Below, piece by piece: positions 25,395 through 33,760 of a stretch of DNA of 44,207 nucleotides. How positions within the stretch are numbered: the stretch's first letter is position 1; each line of letters starts with the position of its first letter. Origin of the DNA: Dehalococcoidia bacterium (GTDB lineage: Bacteria > Chloroflexota > Dehalococcoidia > Lucifugimonadales > SHYT01); NCBI GenBank assembly GCA_009693055.1, contig SHYA01000008.1, forward strand, positions 40,965-85,171. The letters run 5' to 3'. Made by a program: the position numbers and the translations under genes. The notes under the pieces were generated by a model that saw only the letters and a list, made by a program, of their open reading frames with translations, was not told the origin of the DNA and did not search any database.

Positions 25395-26261
25395 TCAATT
25401 GGCGATTTCATTGGGGGCAGCTGACAATGGCGTCTCCTGCTCCAGGTCTTCAAGGCGCAGCGGCTTGCCCGGCGCGCACTTGCGAGCGGTGGTGATGAAG
25501 CCGGTGTGGCCGATCATCCTGTGCACCGGACGGACGCTCCGGCGCGAGACGTGCCAGGGGCGAATGAGCACCTCAAACGTGTCCACCAGGTCAAACTTCG
25601 GATGCGCCGCCAGCGCCTCGCCGAGGCGGTGGACCTGGAGGACGGTGGGCAGGTAGCTGAGGAAGATGCCGCCGGGAACAAGCGTCTCGGCGGCGTGGGT
25701 GACGACGTTCCACGGCTCCGGCACGTCCAGGATGACGCGGTCCAGCTCCGGCTCGACGATGCCCTGGTACACGTCGCGGACGTGCGCCGAAAAGTTCTCC
25801 GGCACCGGGCCATGGCGGCGGAGGTTGCTCAGGGCCTTCGCCACGGTCTCCTGCTTCAGCTCGTAGGTCGTGACGGCGCCCTGGGGGCCGACGGCGGCGA
25901 GGAGGGCGAGGGTCAGCGCGCCGGAGCCCAGGCCCGCCTCCAGGACGCGCGCGCCGGGGAAAATGTCGCCGTAGACGAGGATGGGGCCGATGTCCTTGGG
26001 GTAGATGATCTGCGTGACGCGCCGGATCTCCTGGATGTACTCGGCGAGCGTGGGCTTGAGGGCGAGCAAGCGCTGGGAGCCGACCGTAACCCGGCTGCCC
26101 GACTCTTGGCCGATGACGGCCTCGTGGGGCAGGACGCCGAAGTGGGTGTGGAAGCTCTTGCCCTGCTCCAGGGTCACGAGGTTGCGGCGTCCCTTGCGGT
26201 CCACGAAGAGCGCGAGGTCACCGGGGTGGAAGACCCAGCGGGGACGCGACTCCTCCGGCAT
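25395..26261 (-). CDS. trmI: tRNA (adenine-58-N1)-methyltransferase TrmI
   Basis: Methylates A58 of tRNA, stabilising the T-loop. It has 288 residues. An N-terminal beta domain (PGDLALFVDRKGRRNLV, FHTHFGVLPHEAVIGQ) is followed by a Rossmann methyltransferase core: QIIYPKDIGPILVYGDIFPG, the SAM loop VLEAGLGSGALTLALL, VTTYELKQE and DRVILDVPEPW (catalytic Asp). The C-terminal end is extended. ATG 26261 is preferred over GTG 26267 because GAGGGG lies at the right distance. Common in actinobacteria, archaea and Chloroflexota. It lies downstream of bcp on the same strand with a repeat between. Confidence 0.93.
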   Translation of the reverse strand: MPEESRPRWVFHPGDLALFVDRKGRRNLVTLEQGKSFHTHFGVLPHEAVIGQESGSRVTVGSQRLLALKPTLAEYIQEIRRVTQIIYPKDIGPILVYGDIFPGARVLEAGLGSGALTLALLAAVGPQGAVTTYELKQETVAKALSNLRRHGPVPENFSAHVRDVYQGIVEPELDRVILDVPEPWNVVTHAAETLVPGGIFLSYLPTVLQVHRLGEALAAHPKFDLVDTFEVLIRPWHVSRRSVRPVHRMIGHTGFITTARKCAPGKPLRLEDLEQETPLSAAPNEIAN

Positions 26262-26305
26262 TGTCACCCCTCACATCTCGTCTTGGAGAACACGCAAGAA
26301 ACAGC

Positions 26306-26333
26306 GTAGGGGCGAGGTATGCCTCGCCCCTAC
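26306..26333. repeat. GGGGCGAGG-type palindrome, copy 1
   Basis: A 28-base palindrome with arms GTAGGGGCGAGG and CCTCGCCCCTAC around TATG. Same family as 27820, 31531 and 31609. Confidence 0.85.
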
Positions 26334-26349
26334 GACACGCTTGGACTGG

Positions 26350-26820
26350 TTACTGCAGCTTGGCGAGGGCCTGGTGGATCTCTTCGTTGGGTGGATCGTT
26401 GCCCGGCTGGCCAACCCACTTGTACTGGACTTTGCCGGTCTTGTCCAGCACAAACACCGCGCGCGTGGCGGAGGTGTAGCCCTGCATGCCCCCGAAGTTT
26501 TGGAACGACACGCCGTACTGGTTGACGACCTGGCGCGTGTGGTCGCTCAGGAGCGGGAACGCCAGCTTGTTCACGTCGGACCAGCCCTTGAGCGCGAAGA
26601 AGGAGTCCACCGCCACGCCTACGACCTGGGCGTTCATGCTGTTGAACTGCGCGGCGCTGTCCCGGAAGGAGCAAGCCTCCTTGGTGCAGACGCCGGTGAA
26701 GGCGCCCGGAAAGAACGCCAAGACGACGTTCTTGCCCTGGAACTCGCTGAGCTTGCGCTGCTTGCGGTCGGCGTCCAGCAGCGTGAAATCGGGCGCGGTC
26801 TGTCCTACCTCTACAGCCAT
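26350..26820 (-). CDS. bcp: Peroxiredoxin of the BCP/PrxQ type
   Basis: Reduces hydrogen peroxide and organic peroxides using thiol donors. It has 156 residues with a thioredoxin fold. The active site is PGAFTGVC45TKEAC50: a peroxidatic Cys and a second Cys five residues on, the atypical two-Cys layout of PrxQ. Other marks are [10 protein letters not shown] at the N-terminus, [10 protein letters not shown] and [20 protein letters not shown] 26820 has GGGAGGATTGAC before it; the longer frame is rejected. No thioredoxin gene is adjacent. Confidence 0.93.
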   Translation of the reverse strand: MAVEVGQTAPDFTLLDADRKQRKLSEFQGKNVVLAFFPGAFTGVCTKEACSFRDSAAQFNSMNAQVVGVAVDSFFALKGWSDVNKLAFPLLSDHTRQVVNQYGVSFQNFGGMQGYTSATRAVFVLDKTGKVQYKWVGQPGNDPPNEEIHQALAKLQ

Positions 26821-26974
26821 GTCAATCCTCCCAGAATTCAGTTTGAAGCATCGGCACTCATGGTAGCACGGAAGGGCAGTGCCCCGTTCGATTCGCACCC
26901 AACACCGCGAAGGAAGTTGGAACGTTGGTCAACATGCCCGCCGAGCGGCAGGCAGGAGGCATCCTGACATTGAG

Positions 26975-27757
26975 CTATTGGTGTGGCTGAGCCGGAGCTA
27001 ACGCCACCGCGCCCCGCTGAATCCTCTCCAGCGCGCTCGGAAGGTCGGCCAGAGCCGGAATCCGCACGTGCGGCTCCGCGACCTGCTCGCGCTCCACCTG
27101 GGTTTCGACCTGCACTGTCCACATGCCCGCGCGGTTGCCGCCGAACACGTCGGCCTTGGTGTGGTCGCCGACGTGGACGACCTCGTGGGGCGCCATCCCC
27201 ATGCGCTCCAGCGTGAGGTGGAAGATGCGCTCGGCGGGCTTCACGAGCCCTACCTCGTCCGAGAAGACCAGCACGTTCAGGTGGGGCAGCAGCTCCAGGT
27301 CGGCAAGGAGCTTGCGCATCGTGGTGCCCGGCGTCACGCCGGTGTTGGAGATGAGCGCCAGCATGTATCCCTGCTCGCGGAGCGTCTGCACGACGTGCAC
27401 CGCGTTGAGAGCCAGCGTCGGCGTATGCGGCGATGGCATGCAGCCGTAGATATCGCGGATGCGGCCCTTGGCGACGTCCGGCAACCGAGTCGCCAGGCCC
27501 GGCTCCACCAGATTCAGGAAGAGGTCCACCTGGTCGTGGAAAGAGAGCTCGCGCTCCAGGCCGCGGATGCCCTCGCAGGCGCGGAAGCAGGCGCGGCTGG
27601 CCTGGCGAAGGGCGTCGCTGTCCACCGCGACGCCCTTCTCGGCGAGGACGGCCTGGATGCCGGTCATGCGGTACTGGAAGCGCGCCCGGCCGACCTCCTG
27701 GCTATCCTCCATGAGGGTGCGCCAGAGGTCCAGCGTGACGCCGCGGAGGGTGGGCAT
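26975..27757 (-). CDS. HAD-superfamily hydrolase with DxW motif I
   Basis: A 260-residue HAD hydrolase with a helical cap. Motif I is D10-L-W12-R-T14, motif II ALISNTG, motif III GLVKPAERIF and motif IV VHVGDHTKADVFGGNRAGM. The nucleophile D10 is present, but the second acidic residue used by phosphatases is replaced by Trp, as in haloacid-dehalogenase-like and several uncharacterised clades. The reaction is therefore not assigned. The start ATG 27757 fits. It is flanked upstream by a GGGGCGAGG-type palindrome and followed by a gap to bcp. Confidence 0.85.
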   Translation of the reverse strand: MPTLRGVTLDLWRTLMEDSQEVGRARFQYRMTGIQAVLAEKGVAVDSDALRQASRACFRACEGIRGLERELSFHDQVDLFLNLVEPGLATRLPDVAKGRIRDIYGCMPSPHTPTLALNAVHVVQTLREQGYMLALISNTGVTPGTTMRKLLADLELLPHLNVLVFSDEVGLVKPAERIFHLTLERMGMAPHEVVHVGDHTKADVFGGNRAGMWTVQVETQVEREQVAEPHVRIPALADLPSALERIQRGAVALAPAQPHQ

Positions 27758-27819
27758 CGGACGTACCTCGGGTCGAAGTTAGTGCTGTTCTCTATTGTCT
27801 CACGTGTGCATCTCGACAG

Positions 27820-27847
27820 GTAGGGGCGAGGCATGCCTCGCCCCTAT
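27820..27847. repeat. GGGGCGAGG-type palindrome, copy 2
   Basis: Perfect over 26 bases (27821-27846), with arms TAGGGGCGAGGCA and TGCCTCGCCCCTA. It lies in the gap between the HAD gene and the cupin gene. Confidence 0.9.
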
Positions 27848-27896
27848 GGTTGGCCGTCGCCACGATGTTTCCGCAGCGTCGCGGCGCTATCGCCGC

Positions 27897-28217
27897 TTAG
27901 GCTGCCGGCGGACCCGCGAAAAACACGAGCACGTCCAGGTCTTCGATGATGTCGTGGAAGCGGTGGTCAACGCTCGCGGCAACGTGCACGATGGAGTCGG
28001 GCCCCACGGCCTGGCGCTCGTCGGCGACCTGGATGGCGGCGCGGCCGCTGATGACGTAGTAAACCTCGTCGCGGGTGTGGGGTCCTTGCGGGTCCGGCTG
28101 GCCTACCGCAAGGTGGTACACACCAGCGCTGAGGGTCGGCGCCTAGAGGAACTCCACGTACCGCTGGCCGGAGGCGGCGCGGTGGGCGAGAAGGGTGGGG
28201 AGGGAGAAGGCGTGCAT
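27897..28217 (-). pseudogene. Small cupin protein interrupted by an in-frame TAG
   Basis: A single-domain cupin of about 106 residues. From ATG 28217 it reads MHAFSLPTLLAHRAASGQRYVEFL, listed here in shortened form as the first 24 residues. TAG then occurs at 28143-28145, followed in the same frame by APTLSAGVYHLAVGQPD, DEVYYVISGRAAI (cupin motif 1), VGPDSIVHVAASVDHRF (motif 2) and LDVLVFFAGPP. Everything except one codon fits the family. A later start would lose the first strand. Substrate unknown. Either one base change in the strain or a sequence error. Confidence 0.75.
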
Positions 28218-28427
28218 CAGATTCGGCCCACCCTCACACATCACGCGGCTTTTCCCACGTCGGTCGAAGGGAGTCACTCTCTATCAATTCCGCATGGCGC
28301 TCACAAAGCGCTAGGGGACTGTCTCAACCTTGTTCCACCTAGCGTCGCCTTGCTGTAGCCTCCGACGCACTTCCTCCAAGCTGACTATTCTAAAGGTATG
28401 CAGATTCTTTCTGATGTAACTGAGAAC

Positions 28428-28999
28428 CTAGTTATCCGTCTGTAATTGGGGCAGTGATGCAATCCATGTCCGTAGTTTTTGAGCTTCAGAATCGATAGGG
28501 ACAATGATTGTTGGGTTGTATTCCAAGAACTTGTCAATAACAAACACAGAAGGCAACAAAAGTGGACCTTGTCGTTGGGCCAATCACCAATGCCAGAGAA
28601 CGTGCAGGGTTTCGGAACAACGCGCCATTCACGCTCATGCATCCAATCCACAGGATATCTAAAAGTGGGATGAGGAATAGGCTGATAACGTACCAAGAGA
28701 TACTTATCGCGGTCGTCTAAACGGTCCCGTATCGTTTCATCACCATAGATCACGGGCCGCCCACCATAGTTAAATAGCTGCCATTTATGAAGTGCGATTC
28801 CGTACCCGGAATACCTATCCGGCAGTATTTCGCAAGACTTAGCAAATTCGTTAAGTGTTTGTTCCGTGAAACACACCGCTTGGGCGGGACCTTGAATTGT
28901 TCGCTGAATGTCTCCGACAGTTTGCCTTTGCCTTAAAGCGAAGGACGGACGTAGCAACCCGTCTGTTAGAATTTCTTTTAGTACATCGAAGGCGCTCAC
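28428..28999 (-). pseudogene. AT-rich accessory gene, AbiGi-like phage-defence type, frameshifted
   Basis: The protein reads SAFDVLKEILTDGLLRPSF, AVCFTEQTLNEFAKS, RYSGYGIALHKWQLFNYGGRPVIYGDE (in parts) and DWMHEREWRVVPK. The GYGIAL...GGRPVIYG pattern and EREWR resemble proteins annotated as AbiGi-type abortive-infection components, a tentative match from memory. The frame shifts at a T4 run (about 28557-28561); restoring one T gives VFVIDKFLEYNPTIIVPID and a stop at 28428. Upstream of GTG 28999 the same frame continues as DITDWVIHATKEHVNEGAG, which looks native, but no ATG, GTG or TTG is present before a stop, so the start is uncertain. Base composition is much lower in GC than the neighbours, suggesting recent transfer. 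Confidence 0.55.
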
Positions 29000-29139
29000 T
29001 CCGGCACCTTCGTTTACGTGTTCCTTAGTGGCGTGAATAACCCAATCCGTAATATCCGCTCGCTGCGCTCGTATTCTCTCCTAATTTGTGGTTATTTTGC
29101 TCGTTTTCCTTTCTTTCCGATTGCAACGCAGATTTCAAG

Positions 29140-30864
29140 CTAATGCCCCGACTCCACCCCCTCCACCAGCCGCATGTTGTTCACATCCACCAGCCCGTAG
29201 TCCGTCAGCTTCAGCTCTGGGATGACCGGCAGGGCGAGGAAGGAGAGGACGGAGAAGGGGGACGGGGCTTTGCAGCCTAGGCCCTCGGCCAGGCGCTCCA
29301 GCTCCTCCAGCTTGGCGGCCACCTCTTCTAGTGGGCCGTCGGAGAGGAGGCCCGCGATGGGCAGCGGCAGGGAGCCGACGACGCGGCCTTCCTCGGCCAC
29401 CGCCAGCCCGCCGCCGTTCCGCGCGATTTCCGCTGACACTGCGTGGATGTCCTCGTCGCTGACGCCGACGCAGACGATGTTGTGCGAGTCGTGGGCAACG
29501 GAGCTGGCGATGGCGCCGCGCTGCAACCCGAAGCCCTTGACCAGCCCGAGGCCGATGCGCCCGCTGGCGGTGTGCCGTTCCACGACGGCGAGCTTGAGCA
29601 GGTCGCGGGAGGGGTCGGTCTGCACCACGCCGTCGCGGCTTGGGACGGATTCAGAAAGCCAGCGGGTGACGATCTGGCGCGGTACGATTTCAATGACGGG
29701 GAAGTTGCCGTCGCCGCGCCACCGCAGCGCCAGGTCCGCGGGCGTGAAGGGCTTGACGCGCATCGTCTCGCGGATCCACGGCGCGTCCGGCATCCGAGAC
29801 GTGACGAGGGGCTTGCCGTCCTCCGCGACGAGCTTGCCTTGGTAGTACACCTGGGCGATGTCCACGGCGTTGAGGTCTCTCAGGACGAGGAGGTTTGCCC
29901 AATAGCCAGGCGCCACCGCGCCGTGGCCTGCGAGGCGGAAGTAGGTGGCGGGCACGAGCGTGGCCATGGTGATGGCGCGCACGGGGTCCAGGCCGAGGCG
30001 GATGGCCTTGCGGACGACGGCGTCCACGTCGCCGTCACGGTAGAGGTCCTTGGCGTTCCGGTCGTCCACGACCAGCATGCAGCGGTGGTACGTGCCGTCG
30101 GTGACGAGGGGCAGGAGCTCCTCCAGGTTCTTCTCGGTAGAGCCTTCGCGAATCATCAGGTACATCCCGCGACGGAGCTTCTCGCGGCCCTCCTCAAGCT
30201 CCGTCGTCTCGTGGTCGGAGCCTATGAGGGGGCAAAGGTAGGCGTTGAGGGCCTTGCCGCGCACGCGGGGGGCGTGGCCGTCGCGGACGACACGCTCGGC
30301 GGCGCGGAGCTTCGCGAGCATGCCCGCGTCGCCGTTGATGACGCCGGGGAAGTTCATCACCTCGCCGAGGCCGAGTACCTGACGCCAGCGGAGGGCCGCG
30401 CGGATGTCGGCGGTCTCCAGCCGCGCGCCGGAGGTCTCCAGGTGCGTCGCGGGCACGCAGGAGGGCGCCATGAAGAAGATGTCCATGGGCGCGCGGCGGG
30501 CGCAGTCCATGATGTAGCGCATGCCGCGCAGCCCGCCAACGTTGGTGACCTCGTGGAGGTCGGTGACGCAGGCCAGCGTCCCGTGCGGGGTGACGGCGCG
30601 GGCGTACTGGTCCACGTGGAGGTAGGAGCTCTCTATGTGGACGTGGCCGTCTATGAAGCCGGGCGCGAGGTGCTGGCCGCGCAGGTCCACGACGCGCTGG
30701 GCGTCCGCGTAGTCGCCGACGCCGGCGATGCGGCCCCGGTAGACGGCGACGTTGGCGTCTTCCACCTCGCCGGTGAAGGTGTTGACGACGCGGGCGTTGG
30801 TGAAGAGGAGGTCGGCGGGTGCGTCCCCCCGCGCAACGGCGAGGAGGCGAGGGTCAAGCGTCAT
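29140..30864 (-). CDS. ade: Adenine deaminase
   Basis: Deaminates adenine to hypoxanthine for purine salvage. The 574-residue length fits the family. Marks are ADLLFTNARVVNTFTGE, the metal site APGFIDGHVHIESSYL, VTDLHEVTNVGG, LGLGEVMNFPGVINGD, GKALNAYLCPLIGSDHET (in part), MLVVDDR and the C-terminal domain with SVAHDSHNIVCVGVSDEDI. It is the second gene after hpt on the minus strand, so adenine can be passed on as hypoxanthine and then IMP. The gap between the two carries a dispersed repeat. ATG 30864 fits the family N-terminus. Confidence 0.96.
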   Translation of the reverse strand: MTLDPRLLAVARGDAPADLLFTNARVVNTFTGEVEDANVAVYRGRIAGVGDYADAQRVVDLRGQHLAPGFIDGHVHIESSYLHVDQYARAVTPHGTLACVTDLHEVTNVGGLRGMRYIMDCARRAPMDIFFMAPSCVPATHLETSGARLETADIRAALRWRQVLGLGEVMNFPGVINGDAGMLAKLRAAERVVRDGHAPRVRGKALNAYLCPLIGSDHETTELEEGREKLRRGMYLMIREGSTEKNLEELLPLVTDGTYHRCMLVVDDRNAKDLYRDGDVDAVVRKAIRLGLDPVRAITMATLVPATYFRLAGHGAVAPGYWANLLVLRDLNAVDIAQVYYQGKLVAEDGKPLVTSRMPDAPWIRETMRVKPFTPADLALRWRGDGNFPVIEIVPRQIVTRWLSESVPSRDGVVQTDPSRDLLKLAVVERHTASGRIGLGLVKGFGLQRGAIASSVAHDSHNIVCVGVSDEDIHAVSAEIARNGGGLAVAEEGRVVGSLPLPIAGLLSDGPLEEVAAKLEELERLAEGLGCKAPSPFSVLSFLALPVIPELKLTDYGLVDVNNMRLVEGVESGH

Positions 30865-30885
30865 GGCTTCACTCCGTTAAGACTT

Positions 30886-30965
30886 TATCCACAGATTACG
30901 CAGATTCCCGCAGATGAAAATTGGCCGGAATAATCTGTGAACATCTGCGTAATCTGCGGATTATC
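30886..30965. repeat. Dispersed CCACAGATTACGCAGATT-type repeat
   Basis: Two imperfect inverted arms (CCACAGATTACGCAGATT and AATCTGCGTAATCTGCGG type) around a short centre, filling the hpt-ade gap and touching the last codons of hpt. A single arm of the same family follows gap at about 20524-20545. The motif is widespread in bacteria. Confidence 0.7.
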
Positions 30966-31485
30966 GCTCAAGGTACGCGATGTATGGCAAATTACGGTGC
31001 TGCTCCGCTGCGTCCAGGCCGTAGCCTACCACGAAGAGGTCGGGGATGGCCGCGCCAAGGTAGTTGATGACGACGGGGACCTCGCGGCGGGAGGGCTTGC
31101 TGAGGAGGGCGCAGAGCCGCAAGGAGGCGGGCCGCTGCCGGTCCAGGTAGCGCAGGACGGAGCTGGTCGTGCGGCCTGTGTCCACGATGTCTTCCACGAC
31201 GAGGAGGTGACGGCCGATGAGGGGCAAGTGAGGACGGAGCGAGAAGCGGGGAGCGCTGGTGGGACGGACGCCAGCGCCGTAGCTGGCGACGCGGACGAAG
31301 TCCACCTGGAGCGGGAGGTCCAGCAAGCGGACGAGGTCGGCCATGAAGACGAAGGCGCCCTTGAGGATGCCGACGACGACGAGGTCTTTGCCCAGGTAGT
31401 CTCGGCGGAGCTCCCAGGCGAGGCGGCGCAAGAGTTGCGCGATCTCGTCCTGCGGGATGAGGAGGCGGGGGGGTGGCGTGGTCAC
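30961..31485 (-). CDS. hpt: Hypoxanthine(-guanine) phosphoribosyltransferase
   Basis: Converts hypoxanthine or guanine with PRPP to IMP or GMP. It has 174 residues. Marks are the N-terminal LLIPQDEIAQLLRRLAWEL, VVVGILKGAFVFMADLVR, VDFVRVASYG and the PRPP loop LLVVEDIVDTGRT, then VVGYGLDAAEQHRNLPYIA at the C-terminus. The open frame extends upstream through a palindrome (giving MPRPYLPPYNT), which is not family sequence; GTG 31485 gives the standard start. It forms a salvage pair with ade. Confidence 0.95.
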   Translation of the reverse strand: MTTPPPRLLIPQDEIAQLLRRLAWELRRDYLGKDLVVVGILKGAFVFMADLVRLLDLPLQVDFVRVASYGAGVRPTSAPRFSLRPHLPLIGRHLLVVEDIVDTGRTTSSVLRYLDRQRPASLRLCALLSKPSRREVPVVINYLGAAIPDLFVVGYGLDAAEQHRNLPYIAYLER

Positions 31486-31530
31486 CGTGCAAACCTCGGC
31501 AATCTTTCGGAGGGTGTTGTATGGCGGAAG

Positions 31531-31558
31531 GTAAGGGCGAGGCATGCATCGCCCTTAC
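31531..31558. repeat. GGGGCGAGG-type palindrome, copy 3
   Basis: GTAAGGGCGAGG and CATCGCCCTTAC arms with two mismatches. It lies upstream of hpt. Confidence 0.75.
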
Positions 31559-31608
31559 GATACGGCGTGGTACCTGTTACGTATCACCCGACCGGTCCCT
31601 AGCAAAAA

Positions 31609-31636
31609 GTAGGGACGCACGGCCGTGCGCCCCTAC
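31609..31636. repeat. GTAGGGACGC-type palindrome
   Basis: Arms GTAGGGACGCACGG and CCGTGCGCCCCTAC with one mismatch. Related in plan to the GGGGCGAGG family. It lies between the end of rpsI and hpt and may help terminate the ribosomal transcript. Confidence 0.75.
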
Positions 31637-31730
31637 GGCTTCTCCATTGCCTTCCTGCGGCAGAACTTCCCATCCGGGGCACCCACACCCCAAACCGCGA
31701 GAAGGGTGCAGGGGCTGGCCCCTGCCTGCC

Positions 31731-32144
31731 CTAGCGCTTGGTCCACTGGGGGGCGCGGCGGGCGCGCTTGAGGCCGTACTTCTTCGGCTCTTTGATGCGC
31801 GCGTCGCGGGTGAGGAAGCCGTGGTCGCGGAGCGGCTTCCTGAGATTCTCGTCGTAGGCGAGCAGGGCGCGGGCGATCCCGTGGCGAAGGGCGTCGGCCC
31901 AGCTGGCCACGCCGCCACCCTGGACCTTGGCGACGACGGAGAACTGGTCCTGGGTGTTGGTGACGCGGAGCGGCTCCAAGGCCGTGTTCTGCCACTCCGG
32001 CCAGGTGAGCATCTCGTTGAGGGGCCTGCCGTTCACGCTGCGAACGTTGCCCCCCGGGTAGAGGCGCACCTGGGCGATGGCGGTCTTGCGCTTTCCGGTG
32101 CCAACGTAGTACTGCGTAGCCTGCTCTCTCGCGCTGGTTGTCAT
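31731..32144 (-). CDS. rpsI: Ribosomal protein S9
   Basis: A small-subunit protein whose C-terminal Arg-Lys tail reaches the P-site tRNA. It has 137 residues. Seen are YYVGTGKRKTAIAQVRL, VNGRPLNEM, VQGGGVASWADALRHGIARAL (in part), GFLTRDARIKEPKKYGLKRA and the tail APQWTKR. It is last in the ribosomal series and follows rplM, the conserved L13-S9 pair. Confidence 0.97.
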   Translation of the reverse strand: MTTSAREQATQYYVGTGKRKTAIAQVRLYPGGNVRSVNGRPLNEMLTWPEWQNTALEPLRVTNTQDQFSVVAKVQGGGVASWADALRHGIARALLAYDENLRKPLRDHGFLTRDARIKEPKKYGLKRARRAPQWTKR

Positions 32145-32247
32145 GGCATCAGCTCCTGTGCCGGGTCAGATTCTTGGGGTCGAAGACCGCGATTGCTCGC
32201 TAATTACGAGGTGAACAAACGAAGCGGGGGAATCTCTCTTCCGGGAC

Positions 32248-32721
32248 CTACGGTTGCGCCTCCGACTGGTCAGCCTCGGCAGGTTTAGGGGCCGCCAACT
32301 GCGCCTGGTGGGGATGGTCTGGGCCAGCGTAGACGTGGAGGCGCTTGAGCATGCGGTCGGCGAGGGAGTTGCGGGGCAGCATGCCCTTGACCGCACTCTT
32401 GATGACGCGCGTAGGGTCCTTCTTCATCACCTCGTCAAAGGTGGCGGTGCGGATGCCGCCCGGATAGCCGGTGTGGTGATGATAGAGCTTGTCCGTGCGC
32501 TTGTTGCCGGTGACGCGCGTGTTGGCGGCGTTGACCACCACCACGTAGTCGCCCGTCAAAGCGTGTGGCGTGTACTGCGGGCGGTGCTTGCCCTGCAGGA
32601 TGCGGGCGAGCTTCACGGCCATGCGGCCCAGGGGCTCCTCCGAGGCATCCACCAGGTGCCACAGAGGTTTCATGTCCTGCTGGCGGGCCATGTATGTCTT
32701 GGGCTGCCTAACCTGGGGCAT
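32248..32721 (-). CDS. rplM: Ribosomal protein L13
   Basis: An early-assembly large-subunit protein. It has 157 residues. Seen are KPLWHLVDASEEPLGRMAVKLA (in part), LQGKHRPQYTPH, GDYVVVVNAANTRVTGNK, YHHHTGYPGGI and AVKGMLPRNSLADRMLKRLHVY. The C-terminal tail of about 15 residues (PAEADQSEAQP) is an acidic extension beyond the usual 142. The neighbouring genes are truA upstream and rpsI downstream, 103 bases away. Confidence 0.97.
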   Translation of the reverse strand: MPQVRQPKTYMARQQDMKPLWHLVDASEEPLGRMAVKLARILQGKHRPQYTPHALTGDYVVVVNAANTRVTGNKRTDKLYHHHTGYPGGIRTATFDEVMKKDPTRVIKSAVKGMLPRNSLADRMLKRLHVYAGPDHPHQAQLAAPKPAEADQSEAQP

Positions 32722-32737
32722 GGTCAGTCTCCTCTTT

Positions 32738-33661
32738 TCAACTCCGCGCGGCGGTCAACGGCGCGCGGTGGGCGAGCAACTGAGCGAGCGCGTCACGGCC
32801 GCTGCGTTCATCCTCGCGATGGGCCGCGGGCGGGAAATCCGGATACCGCACGTTCTTCAGGGTAAGTCCCTTGGCTGGGAGCGCCGGGAGCGCCTTCAGC
32901 TTGCCAGGGGCCTCTACCAGGGCGGCGAATCCGGCGGGCGTCATGCGGCCGAGGCCGACCTCAACCAGCGCGCCGACGGTGCGTCGGACCTGGTGGGGCA
33001 GGAAGGCGTTCGCCTCTAGGGTCAGCGTCACCAGATCGCCGCTGCGGTCAACGCGCGCCTGGCGGATGATTCGGACACACGGGTGCGACGAAGCGTACTC
33101 GTCGGTGGTGAAGGCGGCGAAATCGTGGACACCTTCCAGGGAGCGGGCTGCGCGATCCATAGCTTGGGTGTCCAGCCGCGCTTTGACGTGATGACTGGTC
33201 CGCACCAGCATCGGGGAAGGGTATGCCGCGTTACAGATGGTGTACGCATACACCCTGCTGCGGGCGTGGCGGCGCGGATCAAAGCCGACGTGGACTGGCC
33301 ACGCCTCACGGACCTTGACGTCCTGGGGCAGGTAGAAGTTGAGCGCATCGCGGATGACCGTTGGAGCGTGCTCCCTGGGCGCCAGGTAGGCCACCACCTG
33401 CTCTTCGGCATGGACTCCGGCGTCCGTGCGGCTTGCGCCCCAGGTCTTGACGTGCCGACCGTAGAACGAGCGCAGGGCCTGTTCCAGAACGCCCTGGACG
33501 GTGCTTTTCTCAGATTGGACCTGGAAGCCCTGGTACTCAGCGCCGTCGTACTCAAGGACAAGGGCGATTTTCTCTGCAGTGCTGTCCGTGGAGAGGGCAT
33601 CCTCGTTTGATAATGCGATGGTGTGTAGGTCGGCGATGCTAGGCGCTCCGCCCTCGCTCAA
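32738..33661 (-). CDS. truA: tRNA pseudouridine(38-40) synthase TruA; start uncertain
   Basis: Converts U38-U40 of the tRNA anticodon arm to pseudouridine. The catalytic loop is WGASRTDAGVHA; other marks are IALVLEYDGAEYQGFQ at the natural beginning, ALNFYLPQDV, ARSRVYAYTI, HDFAAFT and NAFLPHQVRR. The start is unclear: the frame stays open to TTG 33757, through a hairpin repeat that reads SLSLWERVRV, and TTG 33661 is the nearest start after it. Alternatively ATG 33600 in another frame (MPSPRTALQRK) joins IALVLEYDG if one A is missing in an A4 run. Order rplQ-truA-rplM-rpsI is standard. Confidence 0.88.
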   Translation of the reverse strand: MSEGGAPSIADLHTIALSNEDALSTDSTAEKIALVLEYDGAEYQGFQVQSEKSTVQGVLEQALRSFYGRHVKTWGASRTDAGVHAEEQVVAYLAPREHAPTVIRDALNFYLPQDVKVREAWPVHVGFDPRRHARSRVYAYTICNAAYPSPMLVRTSHHVKARLDTQAMDRAARSLEGVHDFAAFTTDEYASSHPCVRIIRQARVDRSGDLVTLTLEANAFLPHQVRRTVGALVEVGLGRMTPAGFAALVEAPGKLKALPALPAKGLTLKNVRYPDFPPAAHREDERSGRDALAQLLAHRAPLTAARS

Positions 33662-33675
33662 GGCACGGGAAGCCC

Positions 33676-33715
33676 TCACCCGAACCCTCTCCCACAGCGA
33701 GAGGGAATCGGGGCT
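33676..33715. repeat. CCCTCTCCC-type hairpin repeat before truA
   Basis: CCCTCTCCC...GAGAGGG with flanking CTCACCCGAA. It translates as LWERVRV, as does the insertion in the methyltransferase gene. It sits between rplQ and truA in an otherwise tightly packed operon. Confidence 0.7.
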
Positions 33716-33760
33716 ACGCGAGTCGTCGGAGAACGGGGCTGGAGAGGAAAAGACCAAGGG

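Noticed and set aside
29443-30933. A 496-codon open frame opposite ade
   Set aside because: Val/Ala/Gly/Asp-rich shadow of a clear adenine deaminase; no motif.
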